Shown here in pieces: positions 49,462 to 61,004 of a DNA stretch of 64,000 bases. Within the stretch, counting starts at the first letter, position 1. Each line of letters begins with the position of its first letter. The position numbers and the translations under genes are program-made. The DNA comes from Diploscapter coronatus (lineage: Eukaryota > Nematoda > Chromadorea > Rhabditida > Rhabditidae): positions 14,717,201 to 14,781,200 of the forward strand of contig OZ038422.1 of NCBI GenBank assembly GCA_964036155.1. Reading direction: 5' to 3'. The notes beneath the pieces were generated by a model. The model was not told the DNA's origin. It was given only the letters and a program-made list of their open reading frames with translations, and did no database searches.

Positions 49462-52400
49462 TCATTCCTCCATCTTGGTCGGCTTGTTTTCAGTCTGAAA
49501 TTTTGACAAAAATATTTATCATGTCAAAGACTAAAATCGTATTTACAATTTCTGAAAAATATATTGAAAAATGATAAATTCGCAATGTCTTTTCTTCGAA
49601 ATGTTTCATGCTTTAGAAAAAATCTTACTCTAAATAGAATTCTATAACTTCACTATTCGATAAAACATCCTTCAAAATTATAGAAAAAAAGTCTAAACAA
49701 TTCTGACCGTTTCGAAAATGTTATTGGCATGTCCGTTGCACCTCTCCTGCGTCTGACTGGCGACAATTTCCCTGTCGTTCAGCATCAGACTCAGCACGTC
49801 CGGCTTTCCGAACGATTCCTGAAAATTATTGAATTTTTATTATAATTCAAATTTTTAAAATAAGTAACAAAAATGTCCAATTTAATTTTAAAGGAATGAA
49901 ATATCAGATAATTGATTCTGCATACGTAAAAAATAAAGATAAGAAATCTCACAAAAGCTCTATTTTTCAAATAAGACAAGTTTTAGGAGATTTCAAAATT
50001 AATTAAAAACATTGAAATATCAATGTCGTTTTCTTAACCTGCAAATTAGATTAGCAAAAAGTGCTTACAACAGCCCTCCTCTTCTCGAAGATCTCGTCCA
50101 TTTTGGTGAGCACGTAGAGGCGGTCCGTCTCCAGAGTGGCCAACATCGCCTGAAAAAGCGCTGTTTTAGAAATTCAATTTTCTTCAAAATACCAAGATAA
50201 AGCGTCGTTTTCAAAGGTTTTATCTTGTAAGATGCGATTTCCAATAGAATCTTTTCTCTATTGTTAAGATAAATTAATTAAAAACGAAATCAACAAACCT
50301 GCACCCATCTATGATGCTGTAGACATTTCTTCCTCTCCGTATCGCAATAGCCTTCCTTCAACATTCCCAACTCTCCTCTTTCGAACAGAGCCTCTGGGCT
50401 GGCAGAGTCGCACTGCGTCCACGCCTTCGGGTAGCCGCATACCTGAAAATTGCGTTTATCTTTCGAATTTAGATTTTTTGAGAATGATCATTTTACAAAT
50501 CCTAAATTTCCCATATCATTTCTTAACACACAACTGCGCGCACAGGTTGCAGACTATATCTGAAGACATGATTCAAAACATTTCAAATGTCGACAAATAA
50601 AACAGTTCGATCAAAATCCAATCGTTTGCTTTCTCATTTGAAAATTCTAAAACCTACCTTGAGTTGATTTTCCAGTTCGCTCTTGTAATGCTCTGCACAG
50701 ATGACGCGAAGTCGCTTGCAGTAGGTGTTGTTGACTTTGTTGAAGGCTTCACAGAACAAGTTCGATGGATTGACGGGCATCTGAAAACAGTCTCATCATC
50801 AAACATTACAACATTTTAGAAAATAACTCAAGAAAACCTTAGCAACCCCTTATAAAATCGACATTTTTGAAATGGTCTTCTGTATTTGTCTGTCGACGGT
50901 TATTTTCCCTTATTTTTATGCTTTTCCAAACATTTCCTAAAACCATTCGTTTCCGTATTTTGATAAGTACAAGAGGCATTTGGAAATTTAGAACCACTTT
51001 TGTTGATAAACGAAAATCAAATCAATTTGAAAATTCTACCTTGAGCGCAGTGCCAAACGACGTCTGCTTCTCCATCTTCATGAAACAGTGAATGGTGTGC
51101 TTCGCGATCTGCCTGGCTGGGTACTCCAAGGCACACACTGCACAGTGGACTGTCTGAAAATTAGCATCGCCATTTTTGGTGCTTCAAGGGAGCGGTGAAA
51201 TATTCCTGATAAAACTTTGAAGGTTTTAATTGTTAGTTTTTGAAACAGTAACATACATAGGTTCATATTATAGCAGCCCGATCACTTTTCATCTTCTCGC
51301 GAAAGAGACTTGAGGAGTGAGAGCAGAGAAAACAAATATAGAGAGAAACAGAATAGAAGCGCGGAGAAGGGGAGAAAAGAGACGCTGACATTCCCTTGTC
51401 TTCACAAAAAGCGACTGTAGAGATTTCGGGCTGCTAAGATATTAGGAAACTTTCAACTCACATATTCCGAGTCTCCATCGCCATCGTCCATACCAGTGAA
51501 CGGCTCCAGATCCTTGATTTTCTAAAATGAAAATTTACCTCTGAAAATTCAGCGTGCAAAAAATATTATTAAAAAATCACACTAGCGTAATAATTCTTTC
51601 CAACCCTCAAAATCATCCAGAAGTACCGGGTGCTGACTTATAGTTTTTTCATTTATTTCTTGAATCAAAATATTTCTCGAGAATAAAAACGTCGTACCGT
51701 CACGTAATTCTCCATGATCCTCTGGTACTCGAGCAAAGTCTTCTCTTTGACTGCGTAATCAGCGAATTCTGTTTGCAATCGCCTGTCCTCCGCGTTGCGA
51801 CGAATCAGCGATCGGGGCAGCTCTGTGAAGTAGTCGTTCAATTTGGAATAGAAATCCTTGTGGAGACGGGCCTGAAATTTAAATTTGATGAAGAATAGAT
51901 AATTTTTAAACCTTGGAAAACCAATTTAGAACAACCTAAATGCTTCAAAGGCAATGAATTTGCATGGAAAGACACGAATTCGAATGTTTTGAGAGAGAGT
52001 TCGTAAAAGAAAAGCCAAGCTATGACACAGAAAAAGATCATTTTCAGGGAACGATGTTTCTTATGATTTTTTCTCTCAAAAACTAACCTTAGCGAGGTTC
52101 ATGCCGCACTCATCGCTGCAATATTTGCTGCCGACACGCGCTGCCTGGACGCATTTCGGGCCGTAGCACTGCATCGGGTCCAGCTTCTGAAAATTATATT
52201 TTAAAAATTGTAATAAAATCATGGACTAGATTGTTCCCTCAAGTTACAGTACCTTAACTGGCGACTTTCTCCTCTGTCCACGCGAGGCGCGCATGTGAGA
52301 GTTGTAGATCGACTTGTCCAGGTCTTGCTCGTAATCTGGAAAAAAGATTTTCATTATTGCTGTCTAGAAAATGAATTCTGGGTATTTCAATTCCATTTTC

Positions 52401-54665
52401 ATCTTTAGTTCGACTTTAATTGATTTCAATTTGTTCATGTTAGATTCTTAAACAATCCCGGATAAGTGGTTTAGAACTATTGCAGTTTCTTACAAATAAA
52501 ATTGAACTTTCTTACAGCTCTTAGCCTCCAAAGCGGTCATTTTGCTCGGCGACTCATCATGTTCTTCCTGCTTGATTCTCTTGTCCATGTGTTTCTAAAA
52601 GCATCATATTTTTTTGCAAAAAAATCTGAACTATTATGAGAATAGTCTCAAATTTAGCTCAGAAATAGAAGATGCTTCCGACGACAATTAGAATTTTCAA
52701 TTTTTTTTTCTACTTAAAATAATTAGTTTTTAAAGAAGCTTCAAATTTACCTTGCCAATCTGATGCGTGCCTGACTTGCTGCCCTTCTTCCTGCCTCTGC
52801 CTTTCTTGATCTCTCCGGTTGCCGATATTTGTGGGGGCGGGGACGATAGACTCTCGTCTGTTCGCTCCTTCTTCACGCGAGGTGCATCTTAAAATTTTGT
52901 CTATTTTTAAAATAAGTTTCAAAATTTTACCTTTTCTTTCCAAATATCAGCTTTTTTTATAATAATCTGAGAATAAATCTAGTCAAAACACTCAGAAAGT
53001 TAAGCTATGTTTTCAAGACTATTCTGGATGAAAAGTTTTTTCCCAATAATACTGTCAAAGCTATATTTTTGTCAAAATATTCGAAAAAAAGACTAACGAT
53101 GTCCCTCCTGCGCCTTAAGAAGCACCTCAGCCTGAACGCATCTCCTCTTGAGACAGGGCTCCCCGATCTCACACGTCATGCAGCAGCCACAGTCCTCTGT
53201 TTGGAAACAATTGATGCAATTCCCACAGTGCACGGTTGCCACTGAAAATTAAAATAATTATTTTTGGAAAATAGTTCGGACCTCTCAAGAACATATCGAC
53301 AAATTTGGCAGCGTAATATGACAATGAATGAACAAATGCAATTCATTTCTAGTCAATACTTTCGATGAAACGTAGGAAAAAAGTATTCGACACCGATATA
53401 TATATATATTTGTTCTTGAATAATTTTATCACTTCTATCAAGTTGTCGAATTGTTTTTGATCAAGTTATTCAAAATCCAGTATTTTTGGCAAGTTCCCAA
53501 AAAAAATGTTGCTTGAAAATAGCCTACATTGTTGCTGTTTCTTGAGCTCTTTGAGGTATCTGGTTTTGTAGACGATCCTGTCCAATTCCAAATTCTTCAG
53601 GCAGCACCCGTTGCAGTTGTACTTGTCGATGTGTTTGGCTTCTTCGGGGCTGATCTGCGAAATTTCACCTTTTACAGAAAAAATATATGTTTCAAAGTTC
53701 ACGTGAAATATTCATTTAAAATTTTTGATAATTTTGGACTGGTGAAAGGAACCAGCAGCACGAAACTAGCAATATCGGGAAACAGAAGATTCGTGAAACG
53801 TAGCCATTCGACTCCGAATCAGATAAGTTTCAGAATTCAAGATGATTGGAATAATTTGAATCTTTCTTTGAGAAAGCTGTTGATTTTCGGATAAAGTCAA
53901 AAATTGCCTACATTGACGCAGGTGCCATGGTACCACTCGTTGCAAGTGTCGCACTCGATCATGAACTTGCCCTCGTGTGGACGGCGGCAGATACAATACA
54001 CCTGAAGAGGTTAATTTCAAAAATACTGAACCAGTCAAACTAAGTGATAGTTCGCGTGCGTTAAGAGCGTCTTGTGAGAAATGCGTATCATGACTATGCG
54101 CAATGAGGAAGGCTCGAGTACTGAGAAGGAGTCAGCGGAGGACAATTGAAAGAGTGGTATGCAATTTCCTCCACGTCTTGCTTTTCCGACACACGAACTT
54201 TCACTTTATTTGACCGAAACAATAGCCGGATAAAACTTTGTCCAGTTTCAACGAGTTTTAAGAATTTGAAAAAGTTATTTTTTACCAGAAAAAACAAGGA
54301 TGTAAAAGCTTTCTAACCTCCTCAGTTTCCTTCTCCCTCTTGGCTCGCTTCGCCTTGCGCTCATCCGATCCGCTGAAATTTTAGAATTAACAAAATTAGG
54401 CCAACATTGAAAATGCTAAAAAACCTCTCAAAACACTGCATTTCTCATAAATTTCTGAGAAAACTAGATAATTCTCAGGGTTTTCAGAATATTGAATGGT
54501 AGAAATTGCAAGTTTTTAGGAGAAAAGCATAAAATTCAGAAAAATGGGTGAAATTGGAAATTTGCGAGAATTCGAAAATTGCGAAAAAAAAAGCGAGGAA
54601 AATATCAAAATTTACCTTTTCCTGACTTGGCCCGGGGGCTCGTCATCATAGTCCTTGTTAGCCAT
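49462..54665 (-). CDS. cfp-1: CXXC finger protein 1 (CFP1), SET1/COMPASS subunit
   Basis: Seventeen exons, 567 aa: 54665-54616, 54372-54318, 54001-53912, 53654-53528, 53241-53098, 52887-52751, 52594-52516, 52335-52253, 52186-52088, 51871-51698, 51521-51462, 51153-51040, 50780-50658, 50442-50299, 50149-50069, 49818-49708, 49494-49462. An N-terminal PHD finger (residues about 37-82: [26 protein letters not shown]) reads H3K4 methylation. A CXXC zinc finger follows (about 113-142), then a basic linker and the family's C-terminal region with several Cys clusters (CYGPKC, CSDEC, CAVC) and a coiled segment. CFP1 recruits the SET1/COMPASS H3K4 methyltransferase to promoters. The CXXC finger is shortened relative to vertebrate CFP1. 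A likely trans-splice acceptor (GAGTTGCAG) lies 15 bases before the ATG. Confidence 0.93.
51272..51441. mobile_element. 170-bp inverted-repeat (MITE-like) element in a CFP-1 intron
   Basis: Ends are TAGCAGCCCGATC at 51272 and, as complement of the right end, CTTAGCAGCCCGAAATC. The inside is purine-rich and non-coding. It sits in the intron between the exons 51153-51040 and 51521-51462. Confidence 0.5.
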
Positions 54666-55366
54666 GGAAATTACCCGAAGCTGCAACTCAAAAAATCAAA
54701 ATCAAGAAAATCCGGGAAAAACGCGACGAAAATGGATGGGTTTCGAAAAACACGGTTTTTAGCCAACGCTAATAAACGCCGAATACGCGTAAACTCCACT
54801 TCTTCAAACGAAAGACAAAGTGACCGGCGAAGGCGTGCTTATTTCTTATCTTTCCAAGGAATTTCGAAATAAATCGTTAAAACTTCGGTATTTTTAACTC
54901 CAAAACTCATAAAATTATTGGGAAAAACGGATTTTACGGAAATAACAAAATTTCAGGGAAACAACGATTTTTGAAAGGAAAAATGGCAAAAATCAATGAT
55001 TTATTGAAGAGAATTGTTTCTTTTTTTAAGATTTTCATGTTATAAGCAATTTGTTGGCGTTTCCAAATCGGGTGTGCTTTATCCCAGCCAATTTTCCTAG
55101 CTTTGTTTCAAACGGGCGAGAGACTTCGCCAACGCGGCGATTTTCTCCAACACTCGCTGCTTCGCTTGGTCCGTCATTCTAAAAGATTTTAAAACTTGTT
55201 TTAAAATTAGTCTAAATTCAGGACGAAAATGGCTAAATAGTTTTTCATTTTTTGTGAAATTTTGCTGAGCTGCAAAAATCATTTTTCTGGCTCAAGATAA
55301 TAACTTGGTTCAAATGGTATTTTTCAATGAGTCAAATTTGCTTCAAAAAGAACTTGCAAAATGTAT
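54666..55366. other. Region upstream of CFP-1 with a 26-codon minus-strand ORF
   Basis: Contains a protein-like minus-strand stretch at 55183-55097, ATG directly behind TTTTAG, encoding a basic amphipathic helix (AKQRVLEKIAALAKSLARL) and a stop. It may be an alternative last exon of the gene at 55367-56064 or a micropeptide. The rest shows no gene. Confidence 0.3.
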
Positions 55367-56064
55367 TTATTTTGCTGCAGTAATCCGAAATTCTCGCGTG
55401 GTTTTGCTCAGGTCGACATGGACGGTGAATTTGAGAAGTTTGTTGGCGGCGGATTGACCCAGTTGGTTGAACGCATCGCCCAGTCCGGTCAGCATTTTGC
55501 CCAACACCATTTTCGCCCACTCGTCCAGTTCCGAGACCGATTTGAACTTATCCTACCCTCTAAAGGTAGGGATTTTAGATAAGTTACTAATTTTTGTGAT
55601 TATTTGAGGATATTTCACACATCGAAACAATGGAAAGGAAATCATTGAGATGTGCAACTTTGAGGAATTTTGCATTTGTAAGTTATGCTGTTCGTTATCC
55701 ATTTTCATAAGCTCATGCTGATATCATAGTCGTTTCTGGTGAAAATTATTTTTAGTTTAATTTTCCAAATAGTCAAAAGAACTTTATTTGATAATTGCCG
55801 AAAAATCAATCTTCGAATTCAATAGGCACCGCCAATACTTTGTGCAAATTGTGATCATTTTCTTTCAATCAAAGAGCAAAAATAGCTTCTTTTCGACGGA
55901 AAAAGAATGCTTCCCTTCAGCATGATTTAATTTGTCATATTTCCACAAAAAAGTGAATTATTTGTTCAGATATCGAATTTTACCTCGGTGCATTCGAAAG
56001 TCGTGTCGGACGTGGCCCCGTCGACGGTCACTGGAATCAGCGATTCGGTAGATTCGGCTTCCAT
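55367..56064 (-). CDS. Unidentified small protein, 88 aa or longer
   Basis: Two exons in phase: 56064-55984 and 55552-55367. The second encodes an amphipathic helical segment (SELDEWAKMVLGKMLTGLGD) followed by a beta-like tail ending in TAA. GC content and codon use match the confirmed genes nearby rather than the AT-rich background. The start at 56064 is the first ATG; the open frame continues about 40 bases further upstream to an acceptor-like TCTGCCAG, so a 5' exon may be missing. No family is recognised. It lies 700 bases upstream of cfp-1 in the same direction and could be the first member of the same-strand cluster. Confidence 0.45.
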
Positions 56065-56920
56065 CCCGACTATTCTGGTAATGGGGACTTCGGGTTGATT
56101 TCTGGCAGAACAAAAATTCTCATGTAAGCTAGTTGTAAGTTTATCTTTTCATTGAAATATGAGGAAGACTCTGAATTGAATGGAGAGACAATTTCTTCAC
56201 TACTAGTCGAATTGTTAAACCTAGTTCACTTTTAATCTTGACATTGATCTTTTCAAGCGATCTAAGGTTCAAGTATGTTTCATTTTAATTTATAAAATTC
56301 CAGAAATCACTTGTTCAGGAATTTCACGATCGATTCAGTAGATTTCTTCTTTAAGATCAGACTCTAGACAAATTGAAATAATTGCCTCGCATAAACTTTG
56401 ATTCGTTATTCGGTTATTAAACCGCGCATTAGCAGTGATAAATGAGTATGAGCGTCATGCTAAATGCCTTTTTATCAAAGAAGTCTTTTCCATTTGTTGA
56501 AGAATGAATAACATAAACCGTCGGGCACATTTCTTACTACATAAAATTTGGGAGGCAAGCTGATAAGACGCACAATGAATTGTGCAGTTTTTGTTGCCAA
56601 ACTCAACCACTTGCACGATTATTTGACTCGTGCGAATTTCTAGTACATTTCTTTAACTTCATAAATTTTAGATTCGTTTCAGATCGTCATAACCTTGAGT
56701 ATTTGACTAACTTACAATTTTATTCTACTCATCCGATTAAATTTCTTTACTGCATCGGTACACTAGAGCCTGATAAGTCAAGGTTGGATTAACATCTTCT
56801 ACCACCTACATGATCCATTTTTAGAGCACTCTCATATTCTAGGGTTGCATAAATACCCTATGCAATAAAATAGAGTATTTCTAACTTATGTCTGCCTCAT
56901 ACAAGCACCGAAGATCACCT
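56065..56920. other. Intergenic stretch between divergent genes
   Basis: Separates a minus-strand gene from the plus-strand LAMP-like gene, so it should hold both promoters. A possible extra 5' exon of the minus-strand gene was searched for and not found. No repeat recognised. Confidence 0.35.
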
Positions 56921-59652
56921 ATGCATTCATTATTTAATGATGTGATCCGGATATTCATCTGTTTGTTAGGTAGGTACTTCAGTCTTTCATTTTTCATTTC
57001 TAGTTTTCACTTGCTTATCTAACAAATCGTTAAATCGAATCATGAGCAGGCGTCGAAAAAATCGAATTTTATGTGAAATTTATGGGTTTTACTGACTAGC
57101 AGAAGCCCTAATGTGATATTGAACTTATTTTGCATTGAAGATCACTCGAAAAATCAATAAACAATAAAATAATTCTTTTTGAGTGTTTACCGACTTATTC
57201 GACAGTATTTTATTTAAGTAACTTCCAAGGTCGCTGAATTTTCGGAAAACTAACTAAAAGATTTTTTTAAATTTAGGCTTGATCCAACTATCATATGAAG
57301 CAGGAGGCTCTTCTAAGGGTGACTGGCAAGTATGGCATTAAAAAAATAATAATTGAATGACTCTGATTTTTTCAGTTTGCTGATTCTAACGGTATATGCA
57401 TGAGGCTTCAAGCGGATATCTCTTTATATCTGACTTACAATAAGAATGATGGGCAACAGGTAGTGTAGACGACAGTACATCATCTCTACTTTAGAACCAT
57501 TTCTTGTTTTGAAAATTTGAAACGCTTTTTTGCTGCTTTTGCAATATTTTCTAAAATAGCGATTTAGCACGATGGCACAGTGCACGTTCCGACGACATCG
57601 ACAGTCGATATAATTGCCTCAAGCTGCAACCAAACCGTGACGACGAATGGAATAACCGTCAGCAGTCAAGTGCTCAAACTTCAGCTTGATCATGTGAGAA
57701 TTTTACTTGACTTTTTTAACTCCGTTGTTTAAGGAGTTTGATGATAATATTTTATAATCGATATCTCGAAGATCATGCAAAATTCAGATGCCTGGCTGGT
57801 TGCTGACCTTCGCTTTTACTCAAGACCCACGATTTCACACTGACAATGGAAAGCAATATGCGCTGTATCAAATCAATGTGACGGCAAATTATTCGAGTTA
57901 CGAACAACAGTTCCCTGATGCATCGGGTAAAACTTTGATGACAATCTTTGAATTATCACAACTCAAATATTAGTAACTCGGAAAAAAAACGATCATCGGG
58001 AGTTAGAGTGTGTAGAGAAATTCTCTAATTTCTTCATTAGACACGCGATTTCGTCGGTGGAAGGAAAAAAAGTGCTAGAATCTAATGCCTCTCTACACTC
58101 GAATAAACGTTTTTGCGCGTTGATAATAGCTAAAGAGGAATAGCTACTTTTCATAGATCTTCATAACTAAATCTTACTGCGATGTATTCAAATTGTGCAA
58201 TCTCTATACTCATGAAAAAAAATATATTTAGAGTCAACCTACGTTTACTATACACCAATTGATTTGAACAAAACAAGCGATGATAATCTGGAACTGGCGG
58301 AGGCTCTGTACGCTGACAACGACTACTCTTTCTATTGTCCTTCTCCCAACAAATTCCCTATCAACAGGGACAATGTAGCTGGACTGCCGGCTTAGTAAGT
58401 TAAAAAATAGGATAGTTTTGTCGAGGATGCACAATTTCGTCGTTGATTTTTATGGGCAATAATGTTTTTTTTTTTTGTAATAATGCATAATGAGAAGATA
58501 CATCAGACATCGTAATTAATACTAATAGAAATTAGTGTTATTTGAAAATTCCTAAAACCTAAATATAAACGATAAAATTAGCCGCATATCATTCATAAAA
58601 CAATGTTTGCACAGAATGAATCGATTAACAGGACCTGTGCAAAAGAGATGAAAATGAGAGAGCATCAAAGATTTACTCAACTCTCTGAGTACACGTGTTT
58701 TCGAATATCGTCACCGAACTTTGTGTGATCTTGAAAATCGACATTATTTAAACTCATATTTTAGCATCAAATTCACGTCGTTCCTTATGCAAGCCTATAA
58801 AACAACGGCTGGTGCTAATTTTGATCAGCGTAAGCTAATTTATTCTTGATAATCATTGACAAAGTTTATACCGATAATAAAATTAACGAATTTTTTAATA
58901 GAAGAGATGATTCATCAAATGTTATAACTTTTTTTTAGCTGCTACGAATGTATATCAATTTACCATGATCAATGAATGATATTAGAAGAAACAGCGAGTT
59001 TTGCATAATATCGATTTTTCAGGTGAAATCTGCCCCACAGATCAGCACACCACTGATAAAGTGCCTATTATCGTTGGAGGCGTGTTAGCAGGCTTAATTC
59101 TACTCACCCTGGTCCTATATTTGGTAAGGCAAACGTACTGATTAATAGTGTATTCTTGATTTGATTGCTCATAATAGAGACTGCATTTTCGTTTTCATAA
59201 TTTGCCTTCTATTGGATAGTTCTGCATACGAGATTGTGGGTTTTTACGGTAGCATAAATTTTTGAGATTATAATTTTTGTCGCATTTCAGTCTACCTGTA
59301 TAATCAGTGAATATCTATCAAAAATTGCTATTTGATTTATATTTTCGCCAATATCTTTGAAAACATGCGATTTTTTTCTTTAAAAACTTCATACCATTAT
59401 TTTAAATACGTTTTCCACTAATTGACCATCTAATTGTAAGAAGAATAATTTTATCAAATAGCTGAAGTAGAATAAATTTAGATCTATCGGGCGATGTTGC
59501 CCCCCGAAACGTTGCATTTGATCGCTGAATCGAGCTCGATGAAGGAAGACGATAGCGTCGAAGAATCTGAAGATCGATTGAACAGTGATGACGAGGAGCA
59601 ACGACATGGGGCCCACAGGAATCATATCGCCACGATTAGTATCGAGGAATAA
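56921..59652 (+). CDS. LAMP-family membrane protein, UNC-46/LAMP5-like
   Basis: Nine exons, 316 aa: 56921-56969, 57277-57329, 57376-57459, 57568-57693, 57788-57926, 58232-58394, 58765-58829, 59023-59123, 59482-59652. A signal peptide (ends IFICLLG) leads into one luminal domain with the LAMP pattern of paired cysteines (GICMRL, SSCNQT, FYCPSP, REICPT) and N-glycosylation sites, then a single membrane helix (IIVGGVLAGLILLTLVLYL) and an acidic tail. Directly after the helix comes YRAM, a tyrosine-type sorting signal as in LAMP proteins. UNC-46 in C. elegans (about 320 aa) sorts the vesicular GABA transporter to synapses; the size and single-domain layout fit that better than LMP-1. The tail is longer and more acidic than LAMP5, so the orthology is tentative. 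Confidence 0.7.
58006..58103. repeat. Short inverted repeat in a LAMP-like gene intron
   Basis: GAGTGTGTAGAGA at 58006 is mirrored by TCTCTACACTC at about 58091, about 100 bases apart, with a second small palindrome (AGAGAAATTCTCT) inside the left end. Possibly a minimal foldback element. Confidence 0.35.
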
Positions 59653-61004
59653 TGCTCGTTCTTAAAGAAGTTTCATTTTCACCGCCAGTTTACCTCTGAA
59701 GTTGCTAAAAGAATTGATTTTTTTCTGAGTTTTAATTGGTGCAACTTTTGGCTAGCCCTACTTATTCCATTATTTGATGCCTTCACTGATACTTCATGAG
59801 ATTTGTTCGATTTCATACGTGTATTGTATAAATTTTGCACCTAATGTGAAAAATTGAATAATCGATAAAACGTTCTATTTTTATTCATACAATAAAGATA
59901 TAAATAATTGCAAAATAAAACATACAGTAACAATATATACACAATAATATTTAGTGACTCATGGTATCGTTACGTTTGAAGAAGTAATTTGGAAAATGAT
60001 TTGGCCATTTTACAAGTTTTATTTCTTTCATTTTTGCAATATTTATGTCATAGTATCATTGCGCTTCTCAGACTAATCAATTCGAGGAGCAGTATTTGAA
60101 TTATCTTGTCCACTAGATGAAGAATGAATCTTCACAGTTCCACATCAAAATTAGCCTCACAGGATAAATTGTCGTTCGGCATAAGTTTCACGATCGGCTC
60201 CCGTTTTTCTCTATTACAAATTAAAAATGCTAGTGGAATGCAGAGCATAGATGTGTAGCCGATCAATAGCTCAATATTGTGAGCTTCTATTCGATATAGA
60301 AAGTGGACTTGCATAAATTCTCCAAATTTTTCTTTAATAAGATGCTCCTAAAGTTAAAACCTGAATTATTCGAATCGTCTATATTTATGATATTTGTATC
60401 AATCAGATTGAATAAAGCGTGGATAAAATACGTAGTAACACGTAAAAGAAAATACACTGAGTGAGGCGAAGATTAGTCGTCAATTTTGAATGCACTTGTA
60501 CGTTATTTCACTGTCTCTCCAATATCTAATCTGGTATTGTTCTGCGTACTTTTGTTTATGCGGTATTGAGTATTTCATTCACATTTTACTCGATTTTGCC
60601 AATACAATATGAAGAAAGCAGACATACATAAATTGTCGTAGTCACATGTAGAGAGCACAAGCCTTACCCACCCTGTGAAGACAAAATCAAAGAACAATTG
60701 TTCGCCATTTTTTTTTCAAAAAGCTTTAGAATTTTTAATATCTGTTCTTTCGAAAATATCTTGCCCCATACATCACCATGTATAGCGAATGTGGGACTTT
60801 TGTTGATAATAACATGCAACAAGATTATATGTGACAATTTGATGAATGTTCAAGAATTTTTTGAGACCAATATTTTTAGACTATTGAGATATTTTTATCA
60901 TCATATTATTATAAAATTTGGTAAGAAGTGCATGTTTATTTGTCAATAGATACAATAAAATTGGGATAATTAATGCTCTGCAGAAGAATTCCTTTTCATT
61001 CCAT
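59653..61004. other. Intergenic stretch with a possible receptor remnant and an element end
   Basis: Holds the 3' end of the LAMP-like gene (AATAAA near 59892). A 60-codon minus-strand ORF at 60314-60132 with one hydrophobic helix (LLIGYTSMLCIPLAFLIC) could be a receptor or membrane-protein remnant. At about 60648 TAGAGAGCACAAGCC followed by CTGTGAAGACAAAATC matches one end of the inverted-repeat family at 8349 and 12971; its partner end was not found. Confidence 0.35.

Noticed and set aside
53529..53894. 121-codon plus-strand ORF
   Set aside because: Antisense to the CFP-1 PHD exon and its intron; no family pattern.
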